Program-made: the position numbers and the translations under genes
Assembly: GCA_016786725.1 (NCBI GenBank)
Contig: JAEUVU010000013.1
Location: 62,001 to 126,000 of the forward strand
From: Ferruginibacter sp.
GTDB lineage: Bacteria; Bacteroidota; Bacteroidia; Chitinophagales; Chitinophagaceae
DNA length: 64,000 nt
Direction: 5' to 3'
Shown here: piece by piece, positions 43,612 to 51,933 of the stretch
Position numbering within the stretch: position 1 is the stretch's first letter
Layout of the letters: every line of letters starts with the position of its first letter
The notes under the pieces: generated by a model
Seen by the model: the letters and a program-made list of their open reading frames with translations, nothing else
Told to the model about the DNA's origin: nothing
Databases searched by the model: none

Positions 43612-43620
43612 TTTGCGGGA

Positions 43621-43923
43621 TTAATAATTTAGGGGCTTTTGTTTTGTATGCCTAATACGCACAATTCTTATTGTCTCTGCGTCTGCATAAAAAGAAACTC
43701 TGTAACTGTAAATCTCAAATGCCCTATATGAACCCGAATTATTAAGCTTGTATTTATCGGGAGGGAAATGCTCGGGAAACCGGGAGGCTTTTTCGATACA
43801 AGTAAAAATCGCATTTACAACAATATCAGCATTTTTAACCGAATCCTGGCTTATATATTCAGTGGCTTTTCTTAAATATAATCTGGCTGGTCTATCCCAT
43901 ATTATATTCCTGGTAATAGCCAT
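43621..43923 (-). CDS. RelE/ParE-family toxin
   Basis: This 100-residue type II toxin of the RelE/ParE fold has an N-terminal IIWDRPARLYLRKATEYI helix region, AIFTCIEKASRFPEHFPPDKYK, and FRAF-like EIYSYRVSFYADAETIRIVRIRHTKQKP, where the last segment is the characteristic C-terminal beta hairpin. Whether it cleaves mRNA or poisons gyrase cannot be told. Its start overlaps the antitoxin stop by 1 bp (plus 43923), so the genes are coupled. Confidence 0.87.
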   Translation of the reverse strand: MAITRNIIWDRPARLYLRKATEYISQDSVKNADIVVNAIFTCIEKASRFPEHFPPDKYKLNNSGSYRAFEIYSYRVSFYADAETIRIVRIRHTKQKPLNY

Positions 43924-44144
43924 TACTTCAAAAATTCTTTTTTTACATCATCATGTAAATCAAACTCGCCATTATCCATCGCTTTCATAGCTCTGTCAAT
44001 GTCGGCATTGTATTCCTGAATATCCACAACTTCATCGTTGTCGTGATTATATGTTTTCAGCATGGCATAAAGTGCAGCAACAATATCGTCTGTACTGTTA
44101 TCAATATATTTATGTACTTCTTCTCTTATTTCTATATTACTCAT
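43923..44144 (-). CDS. Antitoxin of the RelE/ParE pair
   Basis: This 73-residue protein is acidic and helical (ATG 44144, MSNIEIREEVHKYID), with no recognised DNA-binding fold. VALYAMLKTYNH and YNADIDRAMKAMDNGEFD resemble antitoxins that precede ParE-like toxins. The frame extends to 44264, but the extra 40 residues lie in the 3-prime end of lutB and are not credible. Being directly upstream of the toxin supports its role. Confidence 0.8.
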   Translation of the reverse strand: MSNIEIREEVHKYIDNSTDDIVAALYAMLKTYNHDNDEVVDIQEYNADIDRAMKAMDNGEFDLHDDVKKEFLK

Positions 44145-44169
44145 AAAATCCTTTTTCTCAAATTTACAA

Positions 44170-45546
44170 TTAATTCCTGTACCGCTCCTTCCACATCTGG
44201 TTAAATGTCTTCTGGCTGAAATCCAGGTCGCTACGGTTCTTCTTCCAGCTTTTAAACATACCATTCACCACTTTGTTCTTTAAACTTCCGCTGCCCATAT
44301 TCATAAAACCTCTTTTCAAACTCGCCAGGCGCCAGGCTTTCCAGGCCATGCGCTCTGTAAAAGATGTTAAACCTTCTTCCACCGATTCGTGCCGGTTTTC
44401 CAAAAGCAGTTCATGCAGGTTTATTTTTACTGCACACACTTCGGTACAGTTACCGCACAGTGATGAGGCATAACTTAAATGTTTAAATTCATCCATACCC
44501 TGCAAATGCGGTGTTATAACGCTGCCGATAGGGCCACTGTATGTTGCACCATAAGCATGGCCACCCACATTCTTGTAGATTGGGCATGCATTTAAACAGG
44601 CACCGCAACGGATGCAGTACAAACTCTCTCTCTGTTTTGGGTTTTGTAAAATATTGCTGCGGCCATTATCCAGCAATATCACATACATTTCTTCCGGCCC
44701 GTCGGTTTCATTTTCCTGTCTTGGCCCGGTAACAACGGTGTTGTAAACCGTAATTTTTTGCCCGGTTCCAAAGGTTGAAAGCAGTGGCCAGAACAAACCA
44801 AGATCTGTTAAAGAGGGTATCATCTTTTCAATACCAACAATAGCAATATGCGTTTTAGGAAAAGCGCAGCTCAACCTTGCATTGCCTTCATTTTCGGTAA
44901 CGGCAATGCCGCCAATATCGCTGATGATGAAGTTTGCGCCGGTAACACCTACTTCGGCCTGCACATATTTTTCACGGAGCACTTCTCTTGCTTTAAGGGT
45001 TAATTGCTCAGGTGTAAAGTTGATTGGCGTACCCAGTTTTTGATTAAATAGCTTGGCAACATCTTCCTTACTCTTGTGCATGGCCGGCGTTACAATATGA
45101 TATGGTGCTTCGCCATCTAATTGCTGAATATATTCGCCCAGGTCGGTTTCCACACTTTCAATGCCATTTGCTTCCAGTGCTTTATTCAGGTGAATCTCTT
45201 CGGTAACCATACTCTTGCTCTTCACCAATGTTTTACAGTTTTTTTCTTTGCAGATGTTCAGGATCGCTTCAATAGCCTGCTCGCTGCTTTCGGCCCAGAT
45301 AACTTTGCCGCCACGTTTGGTAAAATTCAGTTCAAATTCTTCCAGTTGCTGATCCAGCGTTTCAATGGCACGCCATTTTGTGTTCTTGGCCCTCTCACGT
45401 GCCATATGTACATCTGCAAATTGTTCTTTACCCTTTGGCACCACGGCATTATACCTGCCAATGTTAAAATTTATCTTGCGCCGGTGTTCCAGGTCGGCTG
45501 CTTTAACAGCAGTTTTGGCTAAAAATGCTTTTGATTGTTCAGACAT
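44170..45546 (-). CDS. lutB: LutB-like iron-sulfur lactate-utilisation protein
   Basis: This 458-residue protein has an N-terminal LUD domain (residues 50-290; AEVGVTGANFIISDIGGIAVTENEGNARL) and a C-terminal ferredoxin-like pair: YCIRCGACLNACPIYK and SSLCGNCTEVCAVKI, giving two 4Fe-4S Cys clusters. LutB with LutA and LutC oxidises L-lactate in the cytoplasm. Neither LutA nor a LutC gene adjoins it. The toxin-antitoxin pair begins 25 bp downstream on the same strand. It could serve a related electron-transfer role. Confidence 0.88.
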   Translation of the reverse strand: MSEQSKAFLAKTAVKAADLEHRRKINFNIGRYNAVVPKGKEQFADVHMARERAKNTKWRAIETLDQQLEEFELNFTKRGGKVIWAESSEQAIEAILNICKEKNCKTLVKSKSMVTEEIHLNKALEANGIESVETDLGEYIQQLDGEAPYHIVTPAMHKSKEDVAKLFNQKLGTPINFTPEQLTLKAREVLREKYVQAEVGVTGANFIISDIGGIAVTENEGNARLSCAFPKTHIAIVGIEKMIPSLTDLGLFWPLLSTFGTGQKITVYNTVVTGPRQENETDGPEEMYVILLDNGRSNILQNPKQRESLYCIRCGACLNACPIYKNVGGHAYGATYSGPIGSVITPHLQGMDEFKHLSYASSLCGNCTEVCAVKINLHELLLENRHESVEEGLTSFTERMAWKAWRLASLKRGFMNMGSGSLKNKVVNGMFKSWKKNRSDLDFSQKTFNQMWKERYRN

Positions 45547-45805
45547 ATTGCTACAAACCCCTAAAGAGGCATTGATTGTATTTTGTTAATAATTATGGCT
45601 ACCGGCTATTGTACCCCGATTGAACTTCATTGGCCAGGTTTATCCTGACGTAGTAAGGATCCACTCAACAGCAGTAATGCTCATCATCTATTGTAAAGCA
45701 AAGATAGAGTTTTGCAGGTATTATTGTCAGGCATAAAATACCGCCTGCAGGGTATATACAGCTTCTGCTTGTTTCATACATTTATGCTTCAATAAAAATA
45801 ATTTT

Positions 45806-46438
45806 ATGAAAAAGCAGTTTATACTTTTTGTTTCTGTAATGCTGTTGGCATTCAGTGGCATTGCCCAAAGCACCTTTACTTTACCTCTTATTATAAAAAA
45901 TGATGACGGCAGCTCAGAATTTTATGATCTTAAAAAAGGAGATAAACTTGTTTACCAGGTTAAAGCCGGTGGCAGCGAATATGAATTTATTGTGACCCTT
46001 AACGAACCCGGGAAAAATGCGTTGGATTTTAATTACGAAATGACCAACAGTAATAACACCAGCGGCCATATTACCATCAGCGACGAAGCAAAAGGCAATG
46101 CAACCAGGTACGTAAACTATTTTCGTGGCGGCGAGTTGAACCTTACCGATGCCTGCACAGTTTGGTTATCCGGAAAGAACTTCAGCGATATGCCTAACAA
46201 AAAAACGGTGATGCAATTAGATAACAATGCTCCTGAAACCTTTTACCGCCCAGAAAAAGATGAAGTGAGCCCGGTTGTAAAAGTGAAAGGTGAAGATAAA
46301 AAGTTGGAAGGATTTATAATAAACAATGCAGCAGATGGTACTGGTAAAAAAACAATATGGGTACACGGTATTTCCAGCAATTCGCTGATACTAAAAATGG
46401 ACCTCGGTTGGTCAATTGTATTGAAAGAAATAAGATAA
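45806..46438 (+). CDS. Secreted protein of unknown function
   Basis: This 210-residue protein has a clear signal peptide (1-20, ending SGIAQ). The rest is beta-rich with Asn/Gly/Lys turns (IIKNDDGSSEFYDLKKGDKLVYQV; RGGELNLTDACTVWL); no family is recognised. A single Cys occurs near residue 117. The next gene starts 7 bp downstream, so the two secreted proteins form an operon. Confidence 0.6.
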   Translation: MKKQFILFVSVMLLAFSGIAQSTFTLPLIIKNDDGSSEFYDLKKGDKLVYQVKAGGSEYEFIVTLNEPGKNALDFNYEMTNSNNTSGHITISDEAKGNATRYVNYFRGGELNLTDACTVWLSGKNFSDMPNKKTVMQLDNNAPETFYRPEKDEVSPVVKVKGEDKKLEGFIINNAADGTGKKTIWVHGISSNSLILKMDLGWSIVLKEIR

Positions 46439-46444
46439 TATAAG

Positions 46445-46990
46445 ATGCGTCGCTTCCTTTTGTTTTTTTCTGTTATGCTGCCGGTTAGTGTTAATGCACA
46501 GCATTGCCCTTATGATGGAATGTATTTGATAGCCATTAAAATAACAGATAAGCAAGGTAAGATGCTTACTGGTGTAAAGACTGTTTTTTACCTGCAGGAA
46601 GCAGATAATCCCATGGCAGATTCCTGTACATCTGCCGCAGGCCTGGTAAAAAAGCAGTTTTTAAGCAGCGATGCTTTTGCTTCAGAGATCAATAACAGAT
46701 TTAACCGCAATGGCTATAATAAGGAATTGAATAACCGGTTAAAAAAGGCAGGTGTTTTTGCTGGTGCAAATATGATGGTGAGCCTGAACCAGGCAGAAAA
46801 TACCTGTACGTTAATTGGCAAAAGCGAAACAGTATATACCAATTATATTTACCGCCAACGAAAATTTGTAACTGTTTATGAGCTTGATGGAAAAGAGATC
46901 ATTACTCAATTACCTGATAGTTTTATCAGTGCCTTGTGTACCAATAACAGGGATTTGAAAAATTTTAAAACGATAACAATAAAACTGTAG
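46445..46990 (+). CDS. Secreted protein of unknown function, second of a pair
   Basis: This 181-residue protein has a signal peptide (1-19, ending VNAQ) and Cys residues at HCPYDGM, DSCTS and NTCTLIG, and SALCTNN, which may form disulfides. ILITDKQGKMLTGVKTVFYLQE (here AIKITDKQGKMLTGVKTVFYL) resembles a CarboxypepD/Big-like beta domain. The gene ends 3 bp before the convergent kbl stop. The role is unknown. Confidence 0.55.
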   Translation: MRRFLLFFSVMLPVSVNAQHCPYDGMYLIAIKITDKQGKMLTGVKTVFYLQEADNPMADSCTSAAGLVKKQFLSSDAFASEINNRFNRNGYNKELNNRLKKAGVFAGANMMVSLNQAENTCTLIGKSETVYTNYIYRQRKFVTVYELDGKEIITQLPDSFISALCTNNRDLKNFKTITIKL

Positions 46991-46992
46991 GG

Positions 46993-48180
46993 TTATTTCA
47001 ATACGCCCAGTTCCTTGCCGATCTTTGTAAATGCTTCAATTGCTTTATCCAGGTGCCTTTGTTCATGTGCAGCGCTTAATTGTACCCTTATTCTTGCCTG
47101 CCCTTTTGCCACAACAGGAAAAAAGAAACCGATCACATAAATGCCTTCATCTAATAATTTGGCTGCAAAATTTTGCGCCAGCACCGCATCATATAGCATA
47201 ATGGGGACTATTGGATGGTCGCCGGGCTTGATATCAAATCCTGCTTCAGTCATTTTATTGCGGAAATATTTTGTGTTGCTTTCCAGTTTGTCCCTCAGTT
47301 CGGTTGTTTCGCTCAACATATCCAACACTGTAATGCTGGCACCAACAATACTTGGTGCAACTGTATTACTGAAAAGGTAAGGGCGGCTGCGCTGACGAAG
47401 CATTTCAATAATTTCTTTTCGTCCGCTGGTAAATCCGCCGCTGGCGCCACCGAGCGCTTTACCCAGTGTACCGGTTATAATATCAATGCGGCCCATTACA
47501 TTACGGTATTCATGTGTACCTCTTCCGGTTTTGCCAAGAAAACCTGAAGAGTGACATTCATCTATCATCACGATGGCATCGTATTTATCTGCCAGGTCGC
47601 AGATTTTATCTAACTGTGCAATGGTGCCATCCATGCTGAAACTGCCGTCGGTAACAATGATACGGCTGCGAAGGTCCTTTGTTTCGATGAGTTTGGCTTC
47701 CAGGTCGGCCATATCATTATGCAGGTAACGATAGCGCTGTGCTTTACATAAACGAACGCCATCAATGATGGAAGCATGATTTAATGTATCAGAAATGATA
47801 GCATCTTCTTCGCCAAACAAGGGTTCAAAAACACCACCGTTGGCATCAAAGGCAGCGGCATATAAAATCGTATCTTCTGTACCCAAAAAATCTGCTATCT
47901 TTTTTTCCAGTTCTTTATGAATATCCTGGGTGCCGCAAATAAAGCGTACACTGCTCATACCGTAACCACGTACATCAATGTATTTTTTGGCTGCTGCCAG
48001 TACTTTGGGGTGAGAAGAAAGCCCCAGGTAATTGTTGGCACAAAAGTTAAGAACGGTCTTGCCATTCACTATTATTTCGGCACCCTGTTCGCTGCTGATG
48101 ATGCGCTCTTTTTTTAAAAGCCCGGCTGATTCTATCTCTTTAAGCTCGCTGGAAATGCGGTTTACAAATTTCTCGTTCAT
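46993..48180 (-). CDS. kbl: Glycine C-acetyltransferase (2-amino-3-ketobutyrate CoA ligase)
   Basis: This PLP enzyme interconverts glycine plus acetyl-CoA with 2-amino-3-ketobutyrate in threonine degradation. The 395-residue protein has FCANNYLGLSSHPKV, the PLP Asp segment IVMIDECHSSGFLG, and TGTLGKALGGASGG with the Schiff-base Lys. Related alpha-oxoamine synthases (BioF, serine palmitoyltransferase) share the fold; the length and RSRPYLFSNT favour Kbl. A threonine dehydrogenase gene is not adjacent. Confidence 0.92.
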   Translation of the reverse strand: MNEKFVNRISSELKEIESAGLLKKERIISSEQGAEIIVNGKTVLNFCANNYLGLSSHPKVLAAAKKYIDVRGYGMSSVRFICGTQDIHKELEKKIADFLGTEDTILYAAAFDANGGVFEPLFGEEDAIISDTLNHASIIDGVRLCKAQRYRYLHNDMADLEAKLIETKDLRSRIIVTDGSFSMDGTIAQLDKICDLADKYDAIVMIDECHSSGFLGKTGRGTHEYRNVMGRIDIITGTLGKALGGASGGFTSGRKEIIEMLRQRSRPYLFSNTVAPSIVGASITVLDMLSETTELRDKLESNTKYFRNKMTEAGFDIKPGDHPIVPIMLYDAVLAQNFAAKLLDEGIYVIGFFFPVVAKGQARIRVQLSAAHEQRHLDKAIEAFTKIGKELGVLK

Positions 48181-48450
48181 ATAACAAATTTAAGGCAAAA
48201 GTCCCTCCTGTGAACTATGTTCTTCTTTTTTCAAAGAACCCCGGAGGGGATAGAAATATTGGAGATTTGTGCCAAGAATGATTTATGACGTTTGGATGCT
48301 GATTAGAAAGTTGCCAACTTCCAGTTCCCTCCCCACCGGGGAGGGGTTGGGGTGGGGCTTTTTTTCTTTTTATTGTAACTTTTTAATTTCCACCTTCGTA
48401 TTACACTTAAAACAGCCAACCTGAGGTAACTTTAACTACCGAACACCTGT
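48181..48450. repeat. Intergenic region filled with CCCTCCCC-type repeat
   Basis: The gap between kbl and the sigma-factor gene holds CCCCGGAGGGG at about 48240 and, at 48318-48367, CTCCCCACCGGGGAGGGG followed by TTGGGGTGGGGC and a T run. The latter is a long inverted repeat that may also act as a terminator for a plus-strand transcript. No ORF is convincing. Confidence 0.65.
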
Positions 48451-48936
48451 ATGACGGAGAGAGAATATAATGAATGCGTAAACCTGTATGCAGACAATGT
48501 GTACCGCTTTATCCTCAAAAACCTGAGGCATAATGAGGACGCAAAGGATGTAGTGCAGGGGGCATTTGAAAAACTCTGGATAAACAGGGAGAAAGTAGAG
48601 AACGGGCGCAGTAAAAGCTACCTTTTTACAATTGCATACAACCAGATGATTGATCATGTGCGGAAGAACAGGAGGGTGGTTTTGAGTGAGGGATTTTCTG
48701 ACAACGCTAAGGGAGAAGTATCTCAACAGCATGATGCAAAAAGAATATTGAACGAGGCATTGTATAAGCTGAATGAGAAACAGCGCAGCCTTGTTTTACT
48801 AAAAGATTATGAGGGATACAGTTACGAAGAGATTGGACAAATTACCGGGTTGAATGAAAGCCAGGTAAAAGTTTATTTACACAGGGCAAGGTTGCAGTTG
48901 AGGGAGTACATTGTGAGCCCGGAGAATGTAATTTAA
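48451..48936 (+). CDS. ECF-type RNA polymerase sigma factor
   Basis: This 161-residue sigma-70-family protein contains region 2 (LKNLRHNEDAKDVVQGAFEKLW, then YLFTIAYNQMIDHVRKN) and region 4 (ALYKLNEKQRSLVLLKDYEGYSYEEIGQITGLNESQVKVYLHRARLQL). The 88-bp gap to the next gene is largely an ACACGAATT repeat. In ECF systems the following gene is often an anti-sigma; here that is a membrane protein with one TM helix. It starts at ATG 48451. Confidence 0.93.
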   Translation: MTEREYNECVNLYADNVYRFILKNLRHNEDAKDVVQGAFEKLWINREKVENGRSKSYLFTIAYNQMIDHVRKNRRVVLSEGFSDNAKGEVSQQHDAKRILNEALYKLNEKQRSLVLLKDYEGYSYEEIGQITGLNESQVKVYLHRARLQLREYIVSPENVI

Positions 48937-48937
48937 T

Positions 48938-49018
48938 TATGACACGAATTAAAACAATTACACTAATTACACGAATTTGTTTGAAGAATTCGTGTAATTC
49001 GTTCTAATTCGTGTAATA
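48938..49018. repeat. ACACGAATT inverted repeat between the sigma factor and membrane protein
   Basis: GACACGAATTAAAACAATTA, then ACACGAATTTG and, after a spacer, ATTCGTGTAATTCG and ATTCGTGTAATA, form a partly palindromic array. It is the same family as the copy at 18400 and fills most of the intergenic gap. Confidence 0.75.
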
Positions 49019-49024
49019 AAGGAA

Positions 49025-50194
49025 ATGAATATTAACCGCCATAATTACGAAGAGTTTTTTTTACTGTATGTAGATAATGAACTGTCTGCAACGGATAGGA
49101 AAGCTGTTGATGTATTTGTGCAGCAGCACCCTGACCTGAAAATAGAACTTGATCTTTTACAGCAAACCGTTGTTAGCGCTGATGATATTGTATTGCAGAA
49201 AAAGGACTGGTTATATATGGAAGAAGATATTTCTGCTTTGCAGGAAAATCTCTTATTGTATGTTGACGGTGAATTAAAAAGTGCCGATAAAAAATCTTTT
49301 GAAAGGATTATTGCAACGGATAAAACCGCATTGGTTGAGTTGGATATTTTGCTGCATACCAAACTACAGCCGGATATGGCTGTTGTTTTTGAAGATAAGC
49401 AATTGCTGTACAGAAAAGAAAGCGGCAGGGTTGTACCATTTAAATGGTGGCGTGCTGCAGCAGCAGTTGTATTGCTGGGCATCGGGCTTTGGACAGGCAT
49501 TTCTGTTTATAAAAACCCAGCTGCAATAAAACCAGATGGCAGAGAAGTTGTAAGGACTGTAAAAACCCAAGGTGATCAAAAAACGAACAATATTACCCCG
49601 AATAACAAATCTGAAACTCAGCAACCCGGGGAAATATCTGCAACCGAAAATGGCGCTTTAACAACAGCAACACAAAAAATTAATGAAACTCAATCACCCG
49701 GAAACAAGCAACCTGGTGTTGAAAAAAACAATGAACAGAACCCTGTTTCTTCAAAAAAGAACATCACTGTTCAAACCAGCAGCAATAAAAAGCCTGATAA
49801 TAATCTGCCCAAACCGGCTTTGCAAAATATTAACAACAACAGCAGTAACGAAACAATTGTGCAGAACGTACAATCTTCAAACAACAACAGCAACAGGGTT
49901 TCCGGAAACAATGAAGCTGTTGTAATGCTTACGCCAAAGGACTATAAAATCATTGCAGAAAATACCAACAGCAATAAAACGGATCCGGACATTAAGGCCA
50001 TTGCTGTTGTAAATAACAATAAAGCTGCTGATGGAGAAAACAATAACAGTTATCTTGATGTAGATGACGACAAACAAAAAAGATCGGCATTGGGCGGTTT
50101 TTTACGCAAAGCAAAGAGAGTGCTGGAACGTACCGCCAATGTTAAAACCGGCGACGGAGTAAAAATTGCCGGGTTTGAGATCGCATTAAAATAA
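49025..50194 (+). CDS. Probable anti-sigma-like membrane protein with duplicated N-terminal module
   Basis: This 389-residue protein has one TM helix at about residues 143-160 (WWRAAAAVVLLGIGLWTGI). The N-terminus, presumed cytoplasmic, has two copies of a module of about 40 residues: FFLLYVDNELSATDRKAVDVF and LLLYVDGELKSADKKSFERI, each ending in LxxELDxL. The C-terminal half is Asn/Ser/Lys/Gln-rich low-complexity sequence, probably periplasmic, with a final KAKRVLERTANVKTGDGVKI segment. Position after an ECF sigma and the VDGEL-type motif suggest anti-sigma function, but no classic ZAS Cys/His motif is seen, so this is inference. Confidence 0.6.
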   Translation: MNINRHNYEEFFLLYVDNELSATDRKAVDVFVQQHPDLKIELDLLQQTVVSADDIVLQKKDWLYMEEDISALQENLLLYVDGELKSADKKSFERIIATDKTALVELDILLHTKLQPDMAVVFEDKQLLYRKESGRVVPFKWWRAAAAVVLLGIGLWTGISVYKNPAAIKPDGREVVRTVKTQGDQKTNNITPNNKSETQQPGEISATENGALTTATQKINETQSPGNKQPGVEKNNEQNPVSSKKNITVQTSSNKKPDNNLPKPALQNINNNSSNETIVQNVQSSNNNSNRVSGNNEAVVMLTPKDYKIIAENTNSNKTDPDIKAIAVVNNNKAADGENNNSYLDVDDDKQKRSALGGFLRKAKRVLERTANVKTGDGVKIAGFEIALK

Positions 50195-50213
50195 TCACTT
50201 AAAATTTAAACAG

Positions 50214-51086
50214 ATGAAAAAGCTAATTCTACTTTTAGCAACAGCAGCTATTTGCTTAAACTTAACGGCACAGGATGAGCCGCAAAAAAAAGAAGCTGAC
50301 ACTATTCGTGTAGGAGGTATGATTATTGTAAAAAAAGGTAAAAATGAAGGCGGGGTGTCTATAAAACGAAAAGATTATGATGGCATTAAAAGAAAGAAAA
50401 GAAATATAAGCACCAACTGGTGGGTAATTGATCTTGGATTTTCGAACTACACCGACAATACCAATTATGCCAATGCCGGCAGTTACCTGGTAAACAGGCC
50501 CGGTTATCCTGCCCTGGATAAAAATGATTTTAAATTACGCACCGGCAAAAGCGTGAATGTAAACATCTGGGTTTTTATGCAGCGGCTTAATTTGATCAAA
50601 CACCATGTACACCTGAAATACGGGTTGGGCGTAGAACTGAATAATTACCGCTATAAAACGGCAAGCAGCATCAATTACAATGAAGGAGGACTGGTTCCGT
50701 ACACGATAAATACCCAAACCAATGCGCCTTTCATCTTCAGGGATTCGATAACCTTTTCAAAGAACAAGCTGGCAGCCGATTATGTTACGGTACCGCTGAT
50801 GATAAATTTTGTAAGCAATGCCGATGAAAGAAAAAACCGCTTTGGCCTGAGTGCAGGCGTAAGCGCCGGCTATTTATACAGCCAGCGCAACAAGCAAAAA
50901 AGCAATGAAAGGGGTAAATTAACCAATAAGGGCGATTACGACCTGGAGCGGTTTAAATTTTCTTATATCGCCGAATTAACGCTGGGCCCGGTTACCTTGT
51001 ATGGCTCTTACAGTCCGCAATCCATGTATCAAAGAAGCCTGGATATAAAACCTTTTAATGTTGGGTTCAGGTTAGGTTATTGGTAG
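50214..51086 (+). CDS. Outer-membrane beta-barrel protein (porin-like)
   Basis: This 290-residue protein has a signal peptide (1-20) and alternating polar/hydrophobic segments (VIDLGFSNYTDNTNY; LKYGLGVELNNYRY; YVTVPLMINFVSN; FGLSAGVSAGYLYSQR; ELTLGPVTLYGSYSPQSMY) ending in an aromatic (FRLGYW), consistent with a barrel. It follows the membrane protein by 20 bp, so all three genes form one operon. The ligand or channel function is unknown. A terminator follows at 51213-51243. Confidence 0.78.
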   Translation: MKKLILLLATAAICLNLTAQDEPQKKEADTIRVGGMIIVKKGKNEGGVSIKRKDYDGIKRKKRNISTNWWVIDLGFSNYTDNTNYANAGSYLVNRPGYPALDKNDFKLRTGKSVNVNIWVFMQRLNLIKHHVHLKYGLGVELNNYRYKTASSINYNEGGLVPYTINTQTNAPFIFRDSITFSKNKLAADYVTVPLMINFVSNADERKNRFGLSAGVSAGYLYSQRNKQKSNERGKLTNKGDYDLERFKFSYIAELTLGPVTLYGSYSPQSMYQRSLDIKPFNVGFRLGYW

Positions 51087-51139
51087 TAGCATCTTTATTT
51101 CAAACTGCCCGAGGGGTAGTATTGAAATATTAGTCGGCA

Positions 51140-51205
51140 TAACAGCTCTCTCACCCAATCCTTTACCCATGGCGGTTTTACCAAAGTGGGTGAAAGGGGA
51201 GGGTT
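51140..51205. repeat. CCCTCCCC-type repeat
   Basis: CTCTCTCACCCAATCCTTT...GGGTGAAAGGGGAGGG is another copy of the dispersed repeat family, located between the barrel gene and the terminator. Confidence 0.6.
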
Positions 51206-51212
51206 TACATAT

Positions 51213-51243
51213 AAAAGCTTCCGGTAATGCCGGGGGCTTTTTT
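51213..51243 (+). terminator. Terminator after the ECF operon
   Basis: AAAAGCTTCCGG (51213-51224) pairs with CCGGGGGCTTTT (51230-51241), with two G-T pairs, and a T run follows. It ends the sigma factor-membrane protein-barrel operon. Confidence 0.75.
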
Positions 51244-51342
51244 GGTTTTGAGGTTCTTTATTTTTTGTTAATCTTATCCACAGCGAAATAATTTTATAGT
51301 GAAGCTTGTCGTTTTTTTATTAAAGAAAATTATTTTTACTGC

Positions 51343-51927
51343 ATGAAATCCAACAGGCTCTTACAGATCACCGTCTTTGCCTCTGCAATTTTATTGGTAT
51401 CATTTATTCCCGGGCCCAAAAAGAAACCCGTGGTAAAAAAAGCTTCTAAACAACAAATAAAAACTGTAGCTGCCGACAGTGTACGCAACCCTTATTACAT
51501 TATTGTAGACAAAAGCGAATACGAATTGTATGTATATGATGACGAAGGCTGGTATGCAACTTACCCAATAGTTTTTGGCAGTAAAGACCTGAGTGATAAA
51601 ATGCGTGAAGGAGATAAACGTACACCTGATGGAAGCTTTAAAGTCATTCTTAAAAAAATTCACCATAAATGGGGGCCCGAATTACTGCTGGATTATCCCA
51701 ACGAGGTAAGCATTCAAAAATTCAAGGAAAGAAAAGCAAAGGGACTGATTCCTAAAACAGCTAAGATTGGTAATGGCATTGCCATTCATGCCACACGCCC
51801 GCAGGAAGAATGGACAGTAGATAATTTTTACAACTGGACCGACGGATGCGTTTCTGTAAAATACACCGAGATGAAAGACCTGTACAGCTATATACCTGTT
51901 GGTACACCGGTAACCATCCGCCAGTAA
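51343..51927 (+). CDS. L,D-transpeptidase (YkuD-family), exported
   Basis: This 194-residue protein has an N-terminal membrane-type signal (residues 8-22), a Lys-rich spacer, and a YkuD domain (50-194): YIIVDKSEYELYVYD, GDKRTPDGSFKV, AIHATRPQ (His149) and NWTDGCVSVKYTEM (Cys169), matching the HxxxxxxD/NGC catalytic signature. It should crosslink peptidoglycan or attach proteins to it. It is convergent with queA (stop 51934). Confidence 0.9.
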   Translation: MKSNRLLQITVFASAILLVSFIPGPKKKPVVKKASKQQIKTVAADSVRNPYYIIVDKSEYELYVYDDEGWYATYPIVFGSKDLSDKMREGDKRTPDGSFKVILKKIHHKWGPELLLDYPNEVSIQKFKERKAKGLIPKTAKIGNGIAIHATRPQEEWTVDNFYNWTDGCVSVKYTEMKDLYSYIPVGTPVTIRQ

Positions 51928-51933
51928 AAGTTA

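Noticed and set aside
45547..45805. A small gene between lutB and the secreted pair
   Set aside because: No open frame of convincing length; the gap contains a dispersed repeat near 45640.
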